Shown: positions 23,438 to 34,326, counted from the first letter of the stretch. The stretch: DNA of 64,000 bases from Absidia repens (GCA_002105175.1 MCGE01000015.1:248001-312000); one strand, 5' to 3'. Numbers and translations: made by a program. The notes: generated from the letters alone by a model not told the origin.

Positions 23438-24547
23438 TTAGCAAAGGATAGGAAAAAGAAAATGGAACAATAACAAAGTAAAAGAAGGGTACAGCAATGA
23501 CATAATCATAAAATAATGGTGTGACGTAATATGGTAAAAGGGATAATGATGCGATAATAAAATATTAAGTAGTGAAAAGATAAAAGAGGGTAATGAAAAT
23601 AAAATCTAAAAGGTACTAGAATAAAAGAATAGTATCGTTAATGATGATAATGTCTTTGGCTTGCTGGTAATCTCGAATAAATGTGGTGGAGGGATTAGAT
23701 TATTTTGTTTCATGGTAAGATTAATAATGCAATGGTAATGTGCAAAAAAAAAAAAAAAAAAAAAAAACCGGAAAAAAAAACAAAAGAATAAAATAGAGCA
23801 GTGTACTTTTTTACTTTCTGCCAGAGTACGTGCGAAAATTGTACGTGTCCCTAAATAAAACGCGACGTATGCGGTATTTGAAATATATTCTGCTTTTTCA
23901 ATTCGGTACAAAAAAGGAAATCATGTTTTTTATTTCGTTTTCAAAACATATAACACTATGCAACATGATCAACATGATATTTGATTCTCGTGACATAAAT
24001 CTGCAATATGCTGGATCTATTATTTATTTTTTTACAACAATCTACACCACTCAAAAGGTACGGTGATCAACTCTTATTTTTATTTTTATCAATAAACGTT
24101 GCCACACAGAATCAGTAGCATTACCGTCTTCTTCTCGTGATGAAAATGTCACGATGCCGTCGTACTCCCGTGCTCTTTAGAATGGTTTTGCCAAATGCCG
24201 TAATATTGGTAACTCAATTTATGGGTTATTATTCTGTGTTAAAGGAGGAAAGTATCAAGGCGACATGAAACTTTTTTTTTTTTAGTACAAATAGCCCACC
24301 TTTTTTTTTATTACCCTTTTTCTTTTTTCTTTAGTTTTTTATCAGTTTTCTCAATATATCAAATAAAACTTAGTACAAAGGTTACTACACCACTAATTAT
24401 CTACTGTTTCTATTGGATTATAGAAACCTCGTTTTATTTTTTTACTGTGTGTTATACACTATATTTTTATTAAACCAACAAAAGTCAAGACTTTTCTTTT
24501 TATTTTATTTTACTCCTCCAAGTTTATTTTTTATAGACTTTGTCTAC

Positions 24548-25187
24548 AAAAGTTCTGGTGCTCACTACTCTCAATTCTATTTTTGTCCGATTCAGGAACA
24601 AGATATTTCAAATTCCGCCCAAGGAACAAATTTATTTTCAAGCTCTAAACAAGTGTGACGGTTGAACTCAACCTTGAGAATTGTTTGAGATGAAACAAAG
24701 ATGGTTTACGGAAACAAAGATGGTTTACGGAAGCAAGATGGTTTACGGGAGTAGCGGGGTTTTCGGGTGCACGATAGTCTTTGTTTCGAGCACGATGTCT
24801 TGAACTTTAAAAATTTTAGTATAAATACCTTGAAAAAAAATATCAAAAAGAAAAAAAAATTATCTTTGAACATATTATCTTTGATCACTTTATATTTTTA
24901 ATAAATTCATTATAAAGGTTTTTTTAAACCTCCCAACTTGTTGGCTTCCTTTTATTCCACACTTTGGAATATTTTTATTATATATTTTTGACAGCTGAGT
25001 CTGAATCTCGCTTCTCTTTATTTTTTTTGACTTGATCTAAGTCACTACTTATTTTATTGACCTTATTATTTTCATCTTTGAAAATAATACATCCTCACTT
25101 GGACTCTCAAGTTTAGTCCTTTATTATCTTTAAGCCTTTGAAGCTACAATCGGTTGAACTTAATCCTAAAAAGTTCTGGTGCTCACT
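24548..25187 (+). mobile_element. Possible LTR-retroelement remnant
   Basis: The 19-mer AAAAGTTCTGGTGCTCACT occurs at 24548-24566 and 25169-25187. Just upstream of the second copy, CGGTTGAACTTAATCC resembles CGGTTGAACTCAACC at 24659. The 24650-25165 stretch looks LTR-like: a minisatellite, then a TATA-like AGTATAAATACC near 24820, then AT-rich sequence. The repeated 19-mer could be an LTR/primer-binding-site boundary. No gag, RT or integrase sequence remains, so the class is weakly supported. Confidence 0.3.
24692..24747 (+). repeat. 19-bp minisatellite, three units
   Basis: Units GAAACAAAGATGGTTTACG (twice) and GAAGCAAGATGGTTTACG. Confidence 0.9.
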
Positions 25188-25197
25188 CTATAAAAAA

Positions 25198-25369
25198 TAA
25201 AAACCTACAAAAACAATCTCCAGTTACGACCTAGCAACCAAAATTAGCCGTAACACAAGCAAAAGCTATACTAAAGGATAACTCAAGACATCCTATTCAA
25301 CCCAGAAAAACATAAAAACCTACAAAAACACTACTCTGTTACAAGCTACATACCCAAATTAGCCGTAAC
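25198..25369 (+). repeat. Tandem duplication, period 114 bp
   Basis: TAAAAACCTACAAAAACA ... AATTAGCCGTAACA at 25198-25255 is repeated at 25312-25369 with a few substitutions in the middle. Confidence 0.85.
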
Positions 25370-25448
25370 AGCCGCAACACATTCAATAGAACGTTGAGGA
25401 CGATCCAAACTCCTCCAGGAAAATTAGAGAAATGCAAAAAAATAAATC

Positions 25449-25519
25449 TCTCAGACGGGGAATTGAACCCCGGTCTCCCGCGTGACAGGCGGGGATACTA
25501 ACCACTATACTATCTAAGA
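25449..25519 (-). tRNA. tRNA-Asp (GTC)
   Basis: Read on the minus strand: acceptor TCTTAGA pairs with TCTGAGA (one T-G), D arm with AGTGGTTAGT, anticodon stem CCCGC/GCGGG with loop CTGTCAC (anticodon GTC), and T arm CGGGG-TTCAATT-CCCCG. It is 71 nt with no intron, and T runs follow downstream as a pol III terminator (A runs at 25436-25446 on the plus strand). The only RNA gene I can support in the window. Confidence 0.95.
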
Positions 25520-25749
25520 GCTGTTGATAAAAAAAATCGATAGCATATATATAAGGAAAACACAAAATGTAAACCACAGCGGAAAAAAAAATTGATTTTA
25601 TTGATTGATTATTGATTGATTCAGGGCTTAAAATAAGGTTCAATCAATATTTAAAATATTGATTGACTTCTTATAAATCTATCAATTTTAATCAATAATT
25701 CAATCAATAAAATCAATAAAATATTGATTGATCCTCGTCTATATTTTTC

Positions 25750-25880
25750 TCATAATGGACAATGTCATTGGACGATAAATGAGTATTTACAGGTCTATGA
25801 TGATCACTTATTGGACGATACAAGGGTATAAACGGGTTTATGATGGTCACTTATTGGACGATACAAGGGTATATACGGAC
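25750..25880 (+). repeat. Tandem array, about 43-bp unit, three copies
   Basis: Unit contains TTATTGGACGATACAAGGGT, at 25808 and 25851; a degenerate first unit has CATTGGACGATAAATGAG at 25767. Lies inside the TIR element. Confidence 0.8.
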
Positions 25881-26119
25881 TGATACGATGACTCATTTGA
25901 AATACACACTCCTTGACATCAATACTATAGCTTCCATACATTCATATAATTGGGTCAACAAACAGGGCTTCTTTTATTCAAACGTAATAATAACGATACT
26001 ATCAATACTACATACAAATAATAACAATAATAATAAAATACAACGAATACCAACTATACTACAAAGTAAAGAAGAGATACTACATACTACATACTACATA
26101 CTATGTTCTACATACTTAA

Positions 26120-26159
<40 letters not shown>

Positions 26160-26509
26160 ACTACTAAATAGCTTCTGAGGGAGCTTCCTCCAACAGAAGC
26201 AAAGATATGCCATTATCACCTCAGACGCAGCAACATTTCAGTATGAAGCAGGGGAAGTTGTGCTATAAGAGAATAGTATGAGTGTACTGTTTTGTTGAAG
26301 GTAATGTTTTGTTCGTTCAATTACCTTACCTCTTGGGAAATATTTGTAATGTTGTACAAGGGAACCGAGTCATATCTACTGTAAAAAAAGAAAAAGAAAA
26401 AAAACTTGGTCTACGAGAAAAAAGGATATGAAAAACTTAGTATGTGTGAAAAAGCGACACGTAATGATGTTTCACCACCCAGTTTTCTTACCTTCTAGTT
26501 ATTCTTCAC

Positions 26510-26850
26510 AAAAGATGACAAAAGTAATGTGCAGCTCTAAAGGATAAAAAGACAAGTATAAGTGAGAATGCCTTTTTTTTTGGGGGGAGGTTCTACATTC
26601 AGATGTTTACCGGGCTGTAAACAGAAATGAAGAAAAGGCAGAAGTGATATGTGAGAATGCCTTTTTTTGGGGGGGTATACATTCAGATACTTACCGGGTT
26701 GTAAACAGAGATGAAGAAAAAAGACAAGAGCAATGTACAGCTCTAAAGGATAAAAAGGCAGAAGTGATAAGTGAGAATGCCTTTTTTTTTGGGGGTTCTA
26801 CTTTCAGATGCTTACCGGGCTGTCAACAGAGATGAACAAAAGAGACAAAC
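26510..26850 (+). repeat. Tandem array, about 80-125-bp units, three copies
   Basis: Each unit has GTGAGAATGCC, a T run, a G run, CATTCAGATG, CTTACCGGGCTGTAAACAGA and GATGAAGAAAA. CAGCTCTAAAGGATAAAAA occurs at 26532 and 26739. Lies inside the TIR element. Confidence 0.85.
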
Positions 26851-27329
26851 AAACATCACCGGTTGCTGGTTGGAATGGTTCATAGCAGTTACCTATTCAA
26901 AAAACAAAAACACCTTACAAGAAATCCATGATGGCTAGGGTGATGATAAAAAAAAAAAAAAAAAAGGAAGAAGAAGCAATATAAAAAATAAGAATAAAAT
27001 AAAGTAAATAAAAAATAATGGCGGGGATTGAATCATCGGGCTACTGTGAGGAATATGATAAGAGTGCTATAAAATTCCTCTCTTTCCTTCTCTTTCGTCT
27101 TTTTTTTTTTTTTTTACTTTAGTGCTCATCTCCATCATCCCCTCTCCACACTAGTGAACTTAATTCCCATTATTTAGTGTGCACATCATTCCTATCATCT
27201 GCCCCTTCATCTTAGTATCCTCTTCATCTCTTATATGTTACTATAAATTGTCTTTTATTTTACTATTACTGTCTATTTTATCATGTTATCACTGCAATAA
27301 AGAAAATCACATTTGAAAAAAAATATTTG

Positions 27330-27485
27330 TGTACGTTGTTTTTGTGGAATACGTGTGTTGTTTTCGTGTTAAATATATTATTCTTTGAGGGATATGTGTT
27401 GTTTATCTATTGTAGGGTATGTGTTGTTTTTGTAGGGTATGTATTATATTGCTTTTTGTTGGATATAGTAGTGTTGTGTTGTGGA
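27330..27485 (+). repeat. GT-rich degenerate minisatellite
   Basis: Repeated GGGTATGTGTTGTTTTTGTA-like units on the right arm of the TIR element. Confidence 0.6.
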
Positions 27486-28292
27486 AGAGAAATACTCACA
27501 GTAGACATGTTGTATTTGTGAATACTCGTATGAAGGGGGAAGAGGGGAGGGGGTGTTTGTAAAAAGATGACTCATACAATATCTTCATCTATTGCCTGAT
27601 TGGGGTATATTTGTAAAAATATACATCAACTGAATCTTCCGTTGACATAGGCGACATGTTCAATCAATATTCAATCAGTTTCAATCAATTCAATCAATTT
27701 TAATCAAAAAATATGGCCTTTTATTGATTAAAATTGATTGACCGATTTTTTTTCCACTGTGAACCATGTGATCTGGACTAACATCTGCCTCCATTGCGTC
27801 CTACTCTTTTTAGTTTGATATAGTTTAATGCTATACGACATTCGTGTCCCTTTTTACTTTATAATATTCAATTTTTTATATAGTTCTTTAATATACAGTA
27901 TGTAAACTGTTGTTAGAGATTGATATCCACTTGTGTTACCATTAAAAGAAGTGATACGAGCAGGGTTTCTAATGGTTTACTGGGTTGGTTTTTGCAAAAA
28001 CGAAAATCAAACTAGATAAAAAACTAAAGCTAAAACCAAAGCAAGCCAGATAAAGAAAATCAAACCAAAACAATAATGTATACGAAAAAAAAAGCCAACT
28101 AACTGTATGCAAAAAGAAAAGTAATCTAGTCTAGTCTAGTATTGGTTATTGGTTTTCTATTATATTGCATAAAAAACAGTAACCGTTGAACTTCAATATG
28201 ACCCGCATCTCACTGTGAAGGTACAGAGCACGTAAAGGGGAGAAGGACAGGGACAAAAAAGCTGGATGACATGTTGTACAGTATGCAATCTC

Positions 28293-28323
<31 letters not shown>

Positions 28324-28359
28324 ATGCTTAACCTTATGTCAACATGGATTTGAAAAATG

Positions 28360-28830
28360 GCTAAAAAATAAGAGATATATTTTATTGCGGTATTGCATAA
28401 ACCAACATTAACTGGTGGATGGTCAGCGCGTTAATCTAAATGGGAGACGGGAGGAATGTAAAATGTAGGAATCTACGTACTACTGAAAACGACCACCATA
28501 ACCAAAATATGAGAGAAATTAATGGTTCTAATGGTAAAAAAGGCTAGATATACAATATTCAAATGTCGAGATAAAATAAGACAACTAACACTAAGCTAAA
28601 TAATGAAGGTTTTATGAGGTTCATTTCCTAAGATGCCATCCTAATCTAATGGTGTGTCCAAATCCTACATTCAAAAAGAGAGGGTTCCCTATGATGCTTA
28701 CAAAGCATTTTTTGGAATGCCCCTGATTCAAATTTGCCATCGCTTCATTGAAACTTGAATAAAAAAAAAAAGAAAGAAAAAAAAAGGAAGAAGCTAAAAA
28801 AAAAAAAATCGTCTGACTATATTTTCTGAC
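28360..28830 (+). repeat. Dispersed repeat family A, copy 4 (divergent)
   Basis: GAGATATATTTTATTGCGG (28371), AATGAAGGTTTTATGAGG, AAATCCTACATTCAAAAAGA followed by GAGGGTTCCC, and an A/G-rich tract in the family order. Boundaries are approximate. Confidence 0.55.
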
Positions 28831-28891
28831 ATGAAGCACGCCCGACCGTCCAACACCCAAAAAATTAATTTATTTTCATAGTGTGCCCCTG

Positions 28892-28936
<45 letters not shown>

Positions 28937-28937
<1 letters not shown>

Positions 28938-29052
28938 GGTTTGGATCGGTTTCCTGATCCCAAAACCAAAATCAGTTGGTTACAGCTAAACCAAAACCGA
29001 AACCAAGTAAAGATCTGATTTTGGTTTAATTTGTTTCCTGGTTTTTTTTTTT
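28937..29052. repeat. GGTTTTGG-rich inverted repeat
   Basis: AACCAAAATCAG (28964-28975) and CTGATTTTGGTT (29015-29026) are 12-bp inverted arms within sequence rich in GGTTT/AAACC, next to a 40-plus-nt A run. Similar AAACCAAA-rich sequence is at 27970-28170. Possibly another small element. Confidence 0.5.
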
Positions 29053-29611
29053 TCAGAATACCTAGCACATAGGCTTTAATGATGTCGATAAAAACCTTTC
29101 CTTGGCTGTACCCCGATATAATTTCCTGCCATTCAAACTACCAAGACATTGACATCGTACCTGGTAAGTGCACGTTGTTCTTCTCCCTTGTATCGTCACG
29201 CTCAACGTATATTTTTACATTATTACTATGATCAATCTTTGGTGCAATTTTTTTTTTTTCTAGTTTCATTGTGCCAATAAACAATTTTTGCCGTGTCTTT
29301 AGTATGGTCAGGTTTTATATATTGAAAATTATTTGTCACAACACCACTCCTATTTTAGTGTAATCCTTAATTGCTCTCTTCCCACAACTTATATTTTTCT
29401 TTCAAGTCACCTCTTGACAATAATTTAGTGGATTGGTACGGCATGAAAGGTCTATTTTATTGGTGCAACGTCTTTTTACACTGGTAAGAGATGCCTAACG
29501 TTTGATTTAAAATGCTCATGGCGAAGATGGACTACGCCGGAGATTCAATAAACCAATAAAAAGAAATTTGAGCTCCCATTCTCAATTTTTTTTTTTTTTT
29601 TAGAAGAGTAA

Positions 29612-30474
29612 ATGTCTCTCTATAACGCCATTCGACAAAGAACCGACTTACTAACCAGTACCATTCAGAAGCATTTATTCGATGACTTTTTCTTGACTTT
29701 TGAACCAGCAACTTCCAATAGTACTTGGTATACGACAACAAAGGAAACTCTACCTCTCGCTTGCCGACGGCTCCTCATCCTGGATTCGTCCTTCAATCCG
29801 CCAACTAAGGCACATGCCGCCTTACTGAAAAAAGCACTCCAAGCACATCCCTCCAATTATTTTGATGCTAGTCTTTTACTTTTCTCTTCAAAAAATGCCG
29901 ACAAGGAATTGACGGCGCGTCGGTGGTGGAACGAGCTCAACTGATGGAACTTATGGCAAGTAAGGCTACATCGTCATTGGGGTGTCCTGTTTATGTTGGA
30001 TTGACTCGACATGCGAAATTTATTGATAAGGCCACATCAATACAGCAATGGTATCACCACAATCAACAGCATCCATCATCATCATCATCATCTTCTTCTT
30101 CTTCACCGTTGGAGTTACACTTTATTCTTGGATATGATACAGTGACACGACTATTAGAACCCAAATACTATCAGCCATTGACGGTGAAACAGGCATTGGA
30201 CCCCTTCTTTTCCCACTGTTATCTAATTTGTGCTGATCGACCAGGTTTCGCAGATGATACCACCACGACGTCGTTTTGGCAGTCCGATTTGGTACGTGGC
30301 TATGCAGACAAAATCACACGGATCTCACTGGAGGATCAAGGGGATATTGCGACTGTATCAAGTACGTTGGCAAGGAAAGCGGCGGCAGCGACAAAGGACC
30401 CTTATCAGGCACTAGTAAAATTTGTAGATGAAGCAGTGGCTGATTATGTTGTAGGTGAAAAGCTTTACCAGTAG
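29612..30474 (+). CDS. POF1: Pof1-like nicotinamide-nucleotide adenylyltransferase, with one apparent frameshift
   Basis: Predicted cytosolic NMN/NaMN adenylyltransferase of the nucleotidyltransferase superfamily, for NAD synthesis. ATG at 29612; the first frame (to 29944) holds the nucleotide-binding motif SFNPPTKAH near residues 62-70. The second frame (ending 30474) holds VERAQLMELMA, HFILGYDTVTRL and VSSTLARKAA, the C-terminal SxxR-type motif. The two frames join at about 29915-29917, where GGCGCG implies two extra bases or one missing; no splice signals are there. Joined length would be about 287 aa, close to yeast Pof1 (258) plus a Ser/His-rich insert coded by a TCA/TCT repeat. Either an assembly/sequencing error or a recent inactivating change. 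A T-tract ending in TAG at 29602 may be a 5'-UTR intron acceptor. Confidence 0.8.
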
Positions 30475-30720
30475 CTTATGTATTACCCGGGTTTTTTAGT
30501 TTTTTTTTTTTTATGTTTAGTGTTTAGCATTCAGTATTCAGTATTTTGTATTTTGTAATTAGTTTATTCTTATGATTATCTGAATAAAATTACCCCTCTT
30601 TTTTGTTGAAGAGGAATCAGGCAGGGGTACAATAGTTGATTCTCCGCTTCATACACTGTAGCGCAAATTGTCGTGTTTTTTATTTTTTTTTATTTTTTAT
30701 TTTTCTTATCAATTCTCAAC

Positions 30721-32170
30721 ATGATCCATACACTCAAAACGTCAACAACAAGGAGCGCCTTTCTTTTTATTCATGCAACAAAGAAAATATCTATTCGATC
30801 CATATGTACCAGCCAACCATGCCTTAGCAGCAACAACAGAACCGACCACGGTGACTCGCCTTTCAGCACGATTGTAAACGGTATTGACACTTTCCGATCT
30901 ACACTCTTAAAGAATACACCTTTGCGTCATGTCACCAAACCAACCATGGAAACCATGCCCTTTACTGGTAAAGCTGATTCATGGCACGATGCGTTACGTG
31001 AAGCTCAGGATTTGGTCAAGACAGAAGATCAAGATCGTATGATGGATCCAGTCAAATTACTCGGGAAAGACGTATGGGAACTCAAAGGCAACATCACCAA
31101 GCTTTTGGGAAGTGGACATCCTTTATTAAAACCATGGCGAAACATTACCTTTCTGGTGATACTGAACGTATTCGACCCCTCTTGGTGCTCCTGATGGCAC
31201 AAGCCAATTCATCGACAACTCCACCCACCATTCTCGACACACAACGACGGTTGGCTGAGATATCCGAAATGATTCACATTTCTTCGTTGCTGCACTATGA
31301 TATATTGGACGACAATGAAAATCAGGCGAATGTGTTTGGCAATAAAATGGCTGTACTGGCAGGTGACTTTTTATTAGCGCGGGCGTCACTGGCTTTGGCA
31401 CAACTCCGTAGCGCCGAATGTATCGAATTGATGGCAACATGTATCGCCAACTTGGTAGAAGGGGAAGTCATGCAAGTCAAGAAACGCAAACATGCCGAGG
31501 GCGACAAATCGAATGATCTGGAGTATTATATGGAACAATGTTATTTGAAAACTGCCAGCTTGATTGCCCAAAGTTGTCGGGCGTCTATGGTTCTCGGTGG
31601 TGGTGATAAGGATGTGGCTCGACACGCTTATGATTATGGAAAACATATGGGTCTGGCTCTACAGGTAAATGCATAAATAACAAACTAGTGAGAGGGAAAA
31701 CATGAAACATATCTTATGATCAATGTGTCACTAACCAATTTTTTTATTTTATTTCAATTCTTTGTTGTTTTTGCGGAAATGGGTATTGATCTTATCAATG
31801 ATACTAGTTGTTGACAGATGTGCAAGTATTTGCGAAAAGAGTGGCTAATGTGGACGAAGTGCCGATAATCAATGCACCTCTATTATTTGCGGCCGAATCT
31901 AATCCTGAACTGAAACAGATCATAAAGCGCAACTTCTCTGCCGAAGATGATATTGAAAAGGTAATTTATTTTTTTTAGCTTTCTTGCATTGGATATCGTA
32001 CTGACATTTTTGTTAAGACTCGATCCTTGATATATCAAAGTGACGGATTGAAACAAACACTGGCCCTTGCAGATACCCATGGTCAAGAAGCTATCAAGAC
32101 AATTAGTGCGTTACCGCCATCTTCTGCTCGTGATGCTCTTATCCAACTGGCAAGGAATCTTGGTCAGTGA
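30721..32170 (+). CDS. DLP1: Decaprenyl/solanesyl diphosphate synthase subunit 2 (Dlp1/PDSS2), with one apparent frameshift
   Basis: Non-catalytic partner of Coq1-type trans-prenyltransferase; the pair makes the ubiquinone side chain in mitochondria. Exons 30721-31664, 31808-31960, 32018-32170. The N-terminus (MIHTLKTSTTRSAFLFIHAT) is basic and hydroxylated, as expected of a mitochondrial presequence. Family blocks: SWHDALREAQDLV, GHPLL, FGNKMAVLAGDFLLARASLA, IANLVEGEVMQ, YGKHMGLALQLLTDVQVFAK. The sites of both DDxxD motifs are degenerate (HYDILDD; LLTDVQVF), the defining feature of the D-less subunit; human PDSS2 has SDVQPF there. At 31128-31131 the A4 run needs one more A to join GSGHPLL to KTMAKHYL, so the stored sequence has a 1-nt frameshift inside exon 1. 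Neighbour POF1 also has an indel, which favours a local sequence-quality problem. Confidence 0.85.
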
Positions 32171-32475
32171 AATGGATTGGGCGGGGGTTTTTTTTTTGTA
32201 GGAATAGACAGATAGATAGTATATATAGTATAGCATGGCATAGTACAGTCATAGTTAGATTGATATTAGTTGTTTTAGTTATATAGATTTAGTGATGATG
32301 GTATATGGCAGTTTTTGTTATTATCATTGCGGAGGCTGAATAAAGTATGAATGGCTTTCATCGTGATTTTTGCCCCTGTTTTTTTTTTTTTTTTTGCGAA
32401 ATGCTTCACTTTCATCACGTCTACAATTAACCTTACTTGTCAATTGTTTAATTGAGCCGACCATGTTCCTCGCTC

Positions 32476-32661
32476 ATGTCGCTTAGCTCCGAATGCGTGT
32501 GGTCTACTAGGCTCGACCCTACAATGGATTGCGTCGTTTTTACAATACTGCCAAACTCTATCCCAGCGATCTATTTAAACGTCTCGTCTCATGCATTGGC
32601 CGTTTTCGTTATTTTTCTCCTCTCACTTGCTCACTCATTTATTCAACTTACATTGGCATGA
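32476..32661 (+). promoter_or_regulatory. Upstream ORF overlapping the ODC start (ATGA)
   Basis: An open frame with ATGs at 32476 and 32524 ends in TGA at 32659-32661, so its stop overlaps the ODC ATG (32658-32660) as ATGA. From the second ATG it would give 45 aa, largely hydrophobic (LAVFVIFLLSLAHSFIQL). A further short uORF, MFLAHVA, lies at 32463-32486. ODC translation is uORF-controlled in other eukaryotes; control here is inference, and the transcript start is unknown. Confidence 0.5.
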
Positions 32662-34164
32662 TCTCTGAAGCCGAAAATACTATATGGGAAACTGGCTTTG
32701 ATAGTTCTGGCGTCAAATATTCTCTTCCTATTGGTCAAGACCCTGCTTTCACTGATGCTCTGTCTGTGAATAATGTCATCAAGCAAAAATTGGAATCATA
32801 TTCTCGCTCCAAATGGGAAACTGATCAAGAGGATGCGTTCTATGTGTGTGATCTGGGTGAAGTTCACAACCAACATATGAAATGGAAGAAGTACTTGCCT
32901 CGAATTGAACCGCACTACGGTAAATATAGCATTTACGTGATGATGATTGACATTTGAAACAACAGCTCATCTTTTATTATTTTATTAGCTATCAAGTCAA
33001 ATCCTGATCCGATGGTTGCTAAACTCCTTGCTACTTTGGGTGCCGGGTTTGATTGTGCCAGTAAAACCGAAATCCAACAAGTCCTTGGTATGGGCGTGGA
33101 ACCAAACCGAATCATTTATGCCAATCCTTGCAAACAGAGCTCTTATCTCCAGTATGCTTCTCAACAAAACGTAACTCTGATGACGTTTGATAATGAAGAA
33201 GAACTCCACAAGATCAAGAAGTTTTATCCCCATGCTGAATTGGTCATCCGTATACTGGCAGACGATGCTAAATCTACTAGTGCATTGGGTCTTAAGTTTG
33301 GCGCACCGTTAGACACTGTCGATCATTTGCTTCATGTAGCCCAACAATTATCTCTCAATGTGATTGGTGTCAGGTAAAAAAAAAACCGATCAATTGGGTG
33401 AGCAGTGAACTGACAATTTTATTTTTCTTTAACAATGGTTTCAAGTTTCCATGTGGGAAGTGGATGTCATGATGAACATGCTTTTGCTGATGCCGTTCTC
33501 CGTGCTCGTACGGTTTTTGATCAAGCTGAAAATATGGGGTTCCGATTTACAATGCTAGATGTTGGTGGAGGGTTTCCTGGTGCTGATGTTAAGGAAGGGG
33601 CTACATTTGAAAAAATGGCAGCGGTACTAGGTCCAGCTGTTGATGAATTGTTCTCTTCTGATGTCCGGGTCATCGCCGAGCCTGGTCGTTATTATGTTTC
33701 CTCGGCTTTTACCATTTGTGCTCATGTTATTGGAAGGCGTACGGTCAAGAGTAACTCTGACGAGCCCACTTATATGTGTAAGTCACTCCTCCAAAAAGGA
33801 ATCGTTGTATCGATTACTCATTATCCATTTTTTTCCCTTTATGATAATAGATTATCTCAATGATGGAATTTATGGTACATTCAATTGTATTATTTTTGAT
33901 TACAAACAGCCTAAAGCCCAGATATTACTGAAGAATGGAAAATATCTTTATGGACTCAAAATCAACGAGCCTGAATATGATTGCTCTCTATGGGGTCCCA
34001 CTTGTGATTCTATCGACTGCCTGACCAAATCAACTCGTATGCCTGTGTTGAATCAAGGCGATTGGCTATATTGGGAAAATATGGGAGCTTATACTAGTTG
34101 TTCTGCCTCTCAATTCAATGGATTTAAAATCGCCAAGGTCTTCTACACCAATGCGTCCTCCTAG
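32658..34164 (+). CDS. SPE1: Ornithine decarboxylase
   Basis: PLP-dependent decarboxylation of ornithine to putrescine, the first step of polyamine synthesis; homodimer with shared active sites. Exons 32658-32919, 32989-33373, 33446-33777, 33851-34164; 430 aa. PLP lysine K90 in YAIKSNPDP; VIGVSFHVGSGC; phosphate-binding LDVGGGFPG; EPGRYY; substrate cysteine C378 in WGPTCDSIDC; C-terminal FNGF. The start is the first in-frame ATG; no ATG lies upstream in this frame. The antizyme-driven degradation region cannot be judged by eye. TFIIIC starts only 163 bp after its stop. Confidence 0.96.
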
Positions 34165-34326
34165 GATAGACTATTTCCACGTTATTCTTATCTTTTATGT
34201 CAATAAATTGTTTTTCTTAACTCAGCTCGTGGCATTTTTTTTTTATCTTCGATTTTTTTTCTGTGTTCTTTCTTTCTTTTTTTTTTTTTTTTTTTTTTTT
34301 TTTGCAGCCCTGATTCTTGATTCTTC

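Larger units (their letters stand above)
25575..27761. mobile_element. 2.2-kb TIR element, non-autonomous, beside tRNA-Asp
   Basis: Left end CACAGCGGAAAAAAAAATTG (25575) and right end, read inward on the minus strand, CACAGTGGAAAAAAAATCGG (27761) form imperfect terminal inverted repeats. Both are followed inward by CAATCAAT/ATTGATTG-rich subterminal arrays (25595-25735, 27660-27740), including the near-perfect palindrome at 25643-25667. AAC flanks both ends (25572-25574, 27762-27764), consistent with a 3-bp target duplication as in CACTA-type elements, although three bases alone are weak. The interior has tandem arrays and no transposase ORF. Confidence 0.6.
20351..29611. other. Gene-poor, repeat-rich island
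   Basis: Nine kilobases with one tRNA and no supportable protein gene. It is composed of nested repeats, listed separately: AT-rich tandem units (20585-20665), hairpin direct repeats, a MITE, family-A copies, LTR-like debris, minisatellites and a TIR element. A GC-richer segment lies at about 23250-23440. Confidence 0.7.

Noticed and set aside
26510..26850. CRISPR-like array
   Set aside because: Units are contiguous degenerate tandem repeats without uniform spacers, in a eukaryotic genome.
30721..32170. A decayed COQ1 catalytic subunit
   Set aside because: Loss of the Asp motifs and the KHM...DVQVF segment match the Dlp1/PDSS2 family, so absence of the motifs is expected rather than decay.
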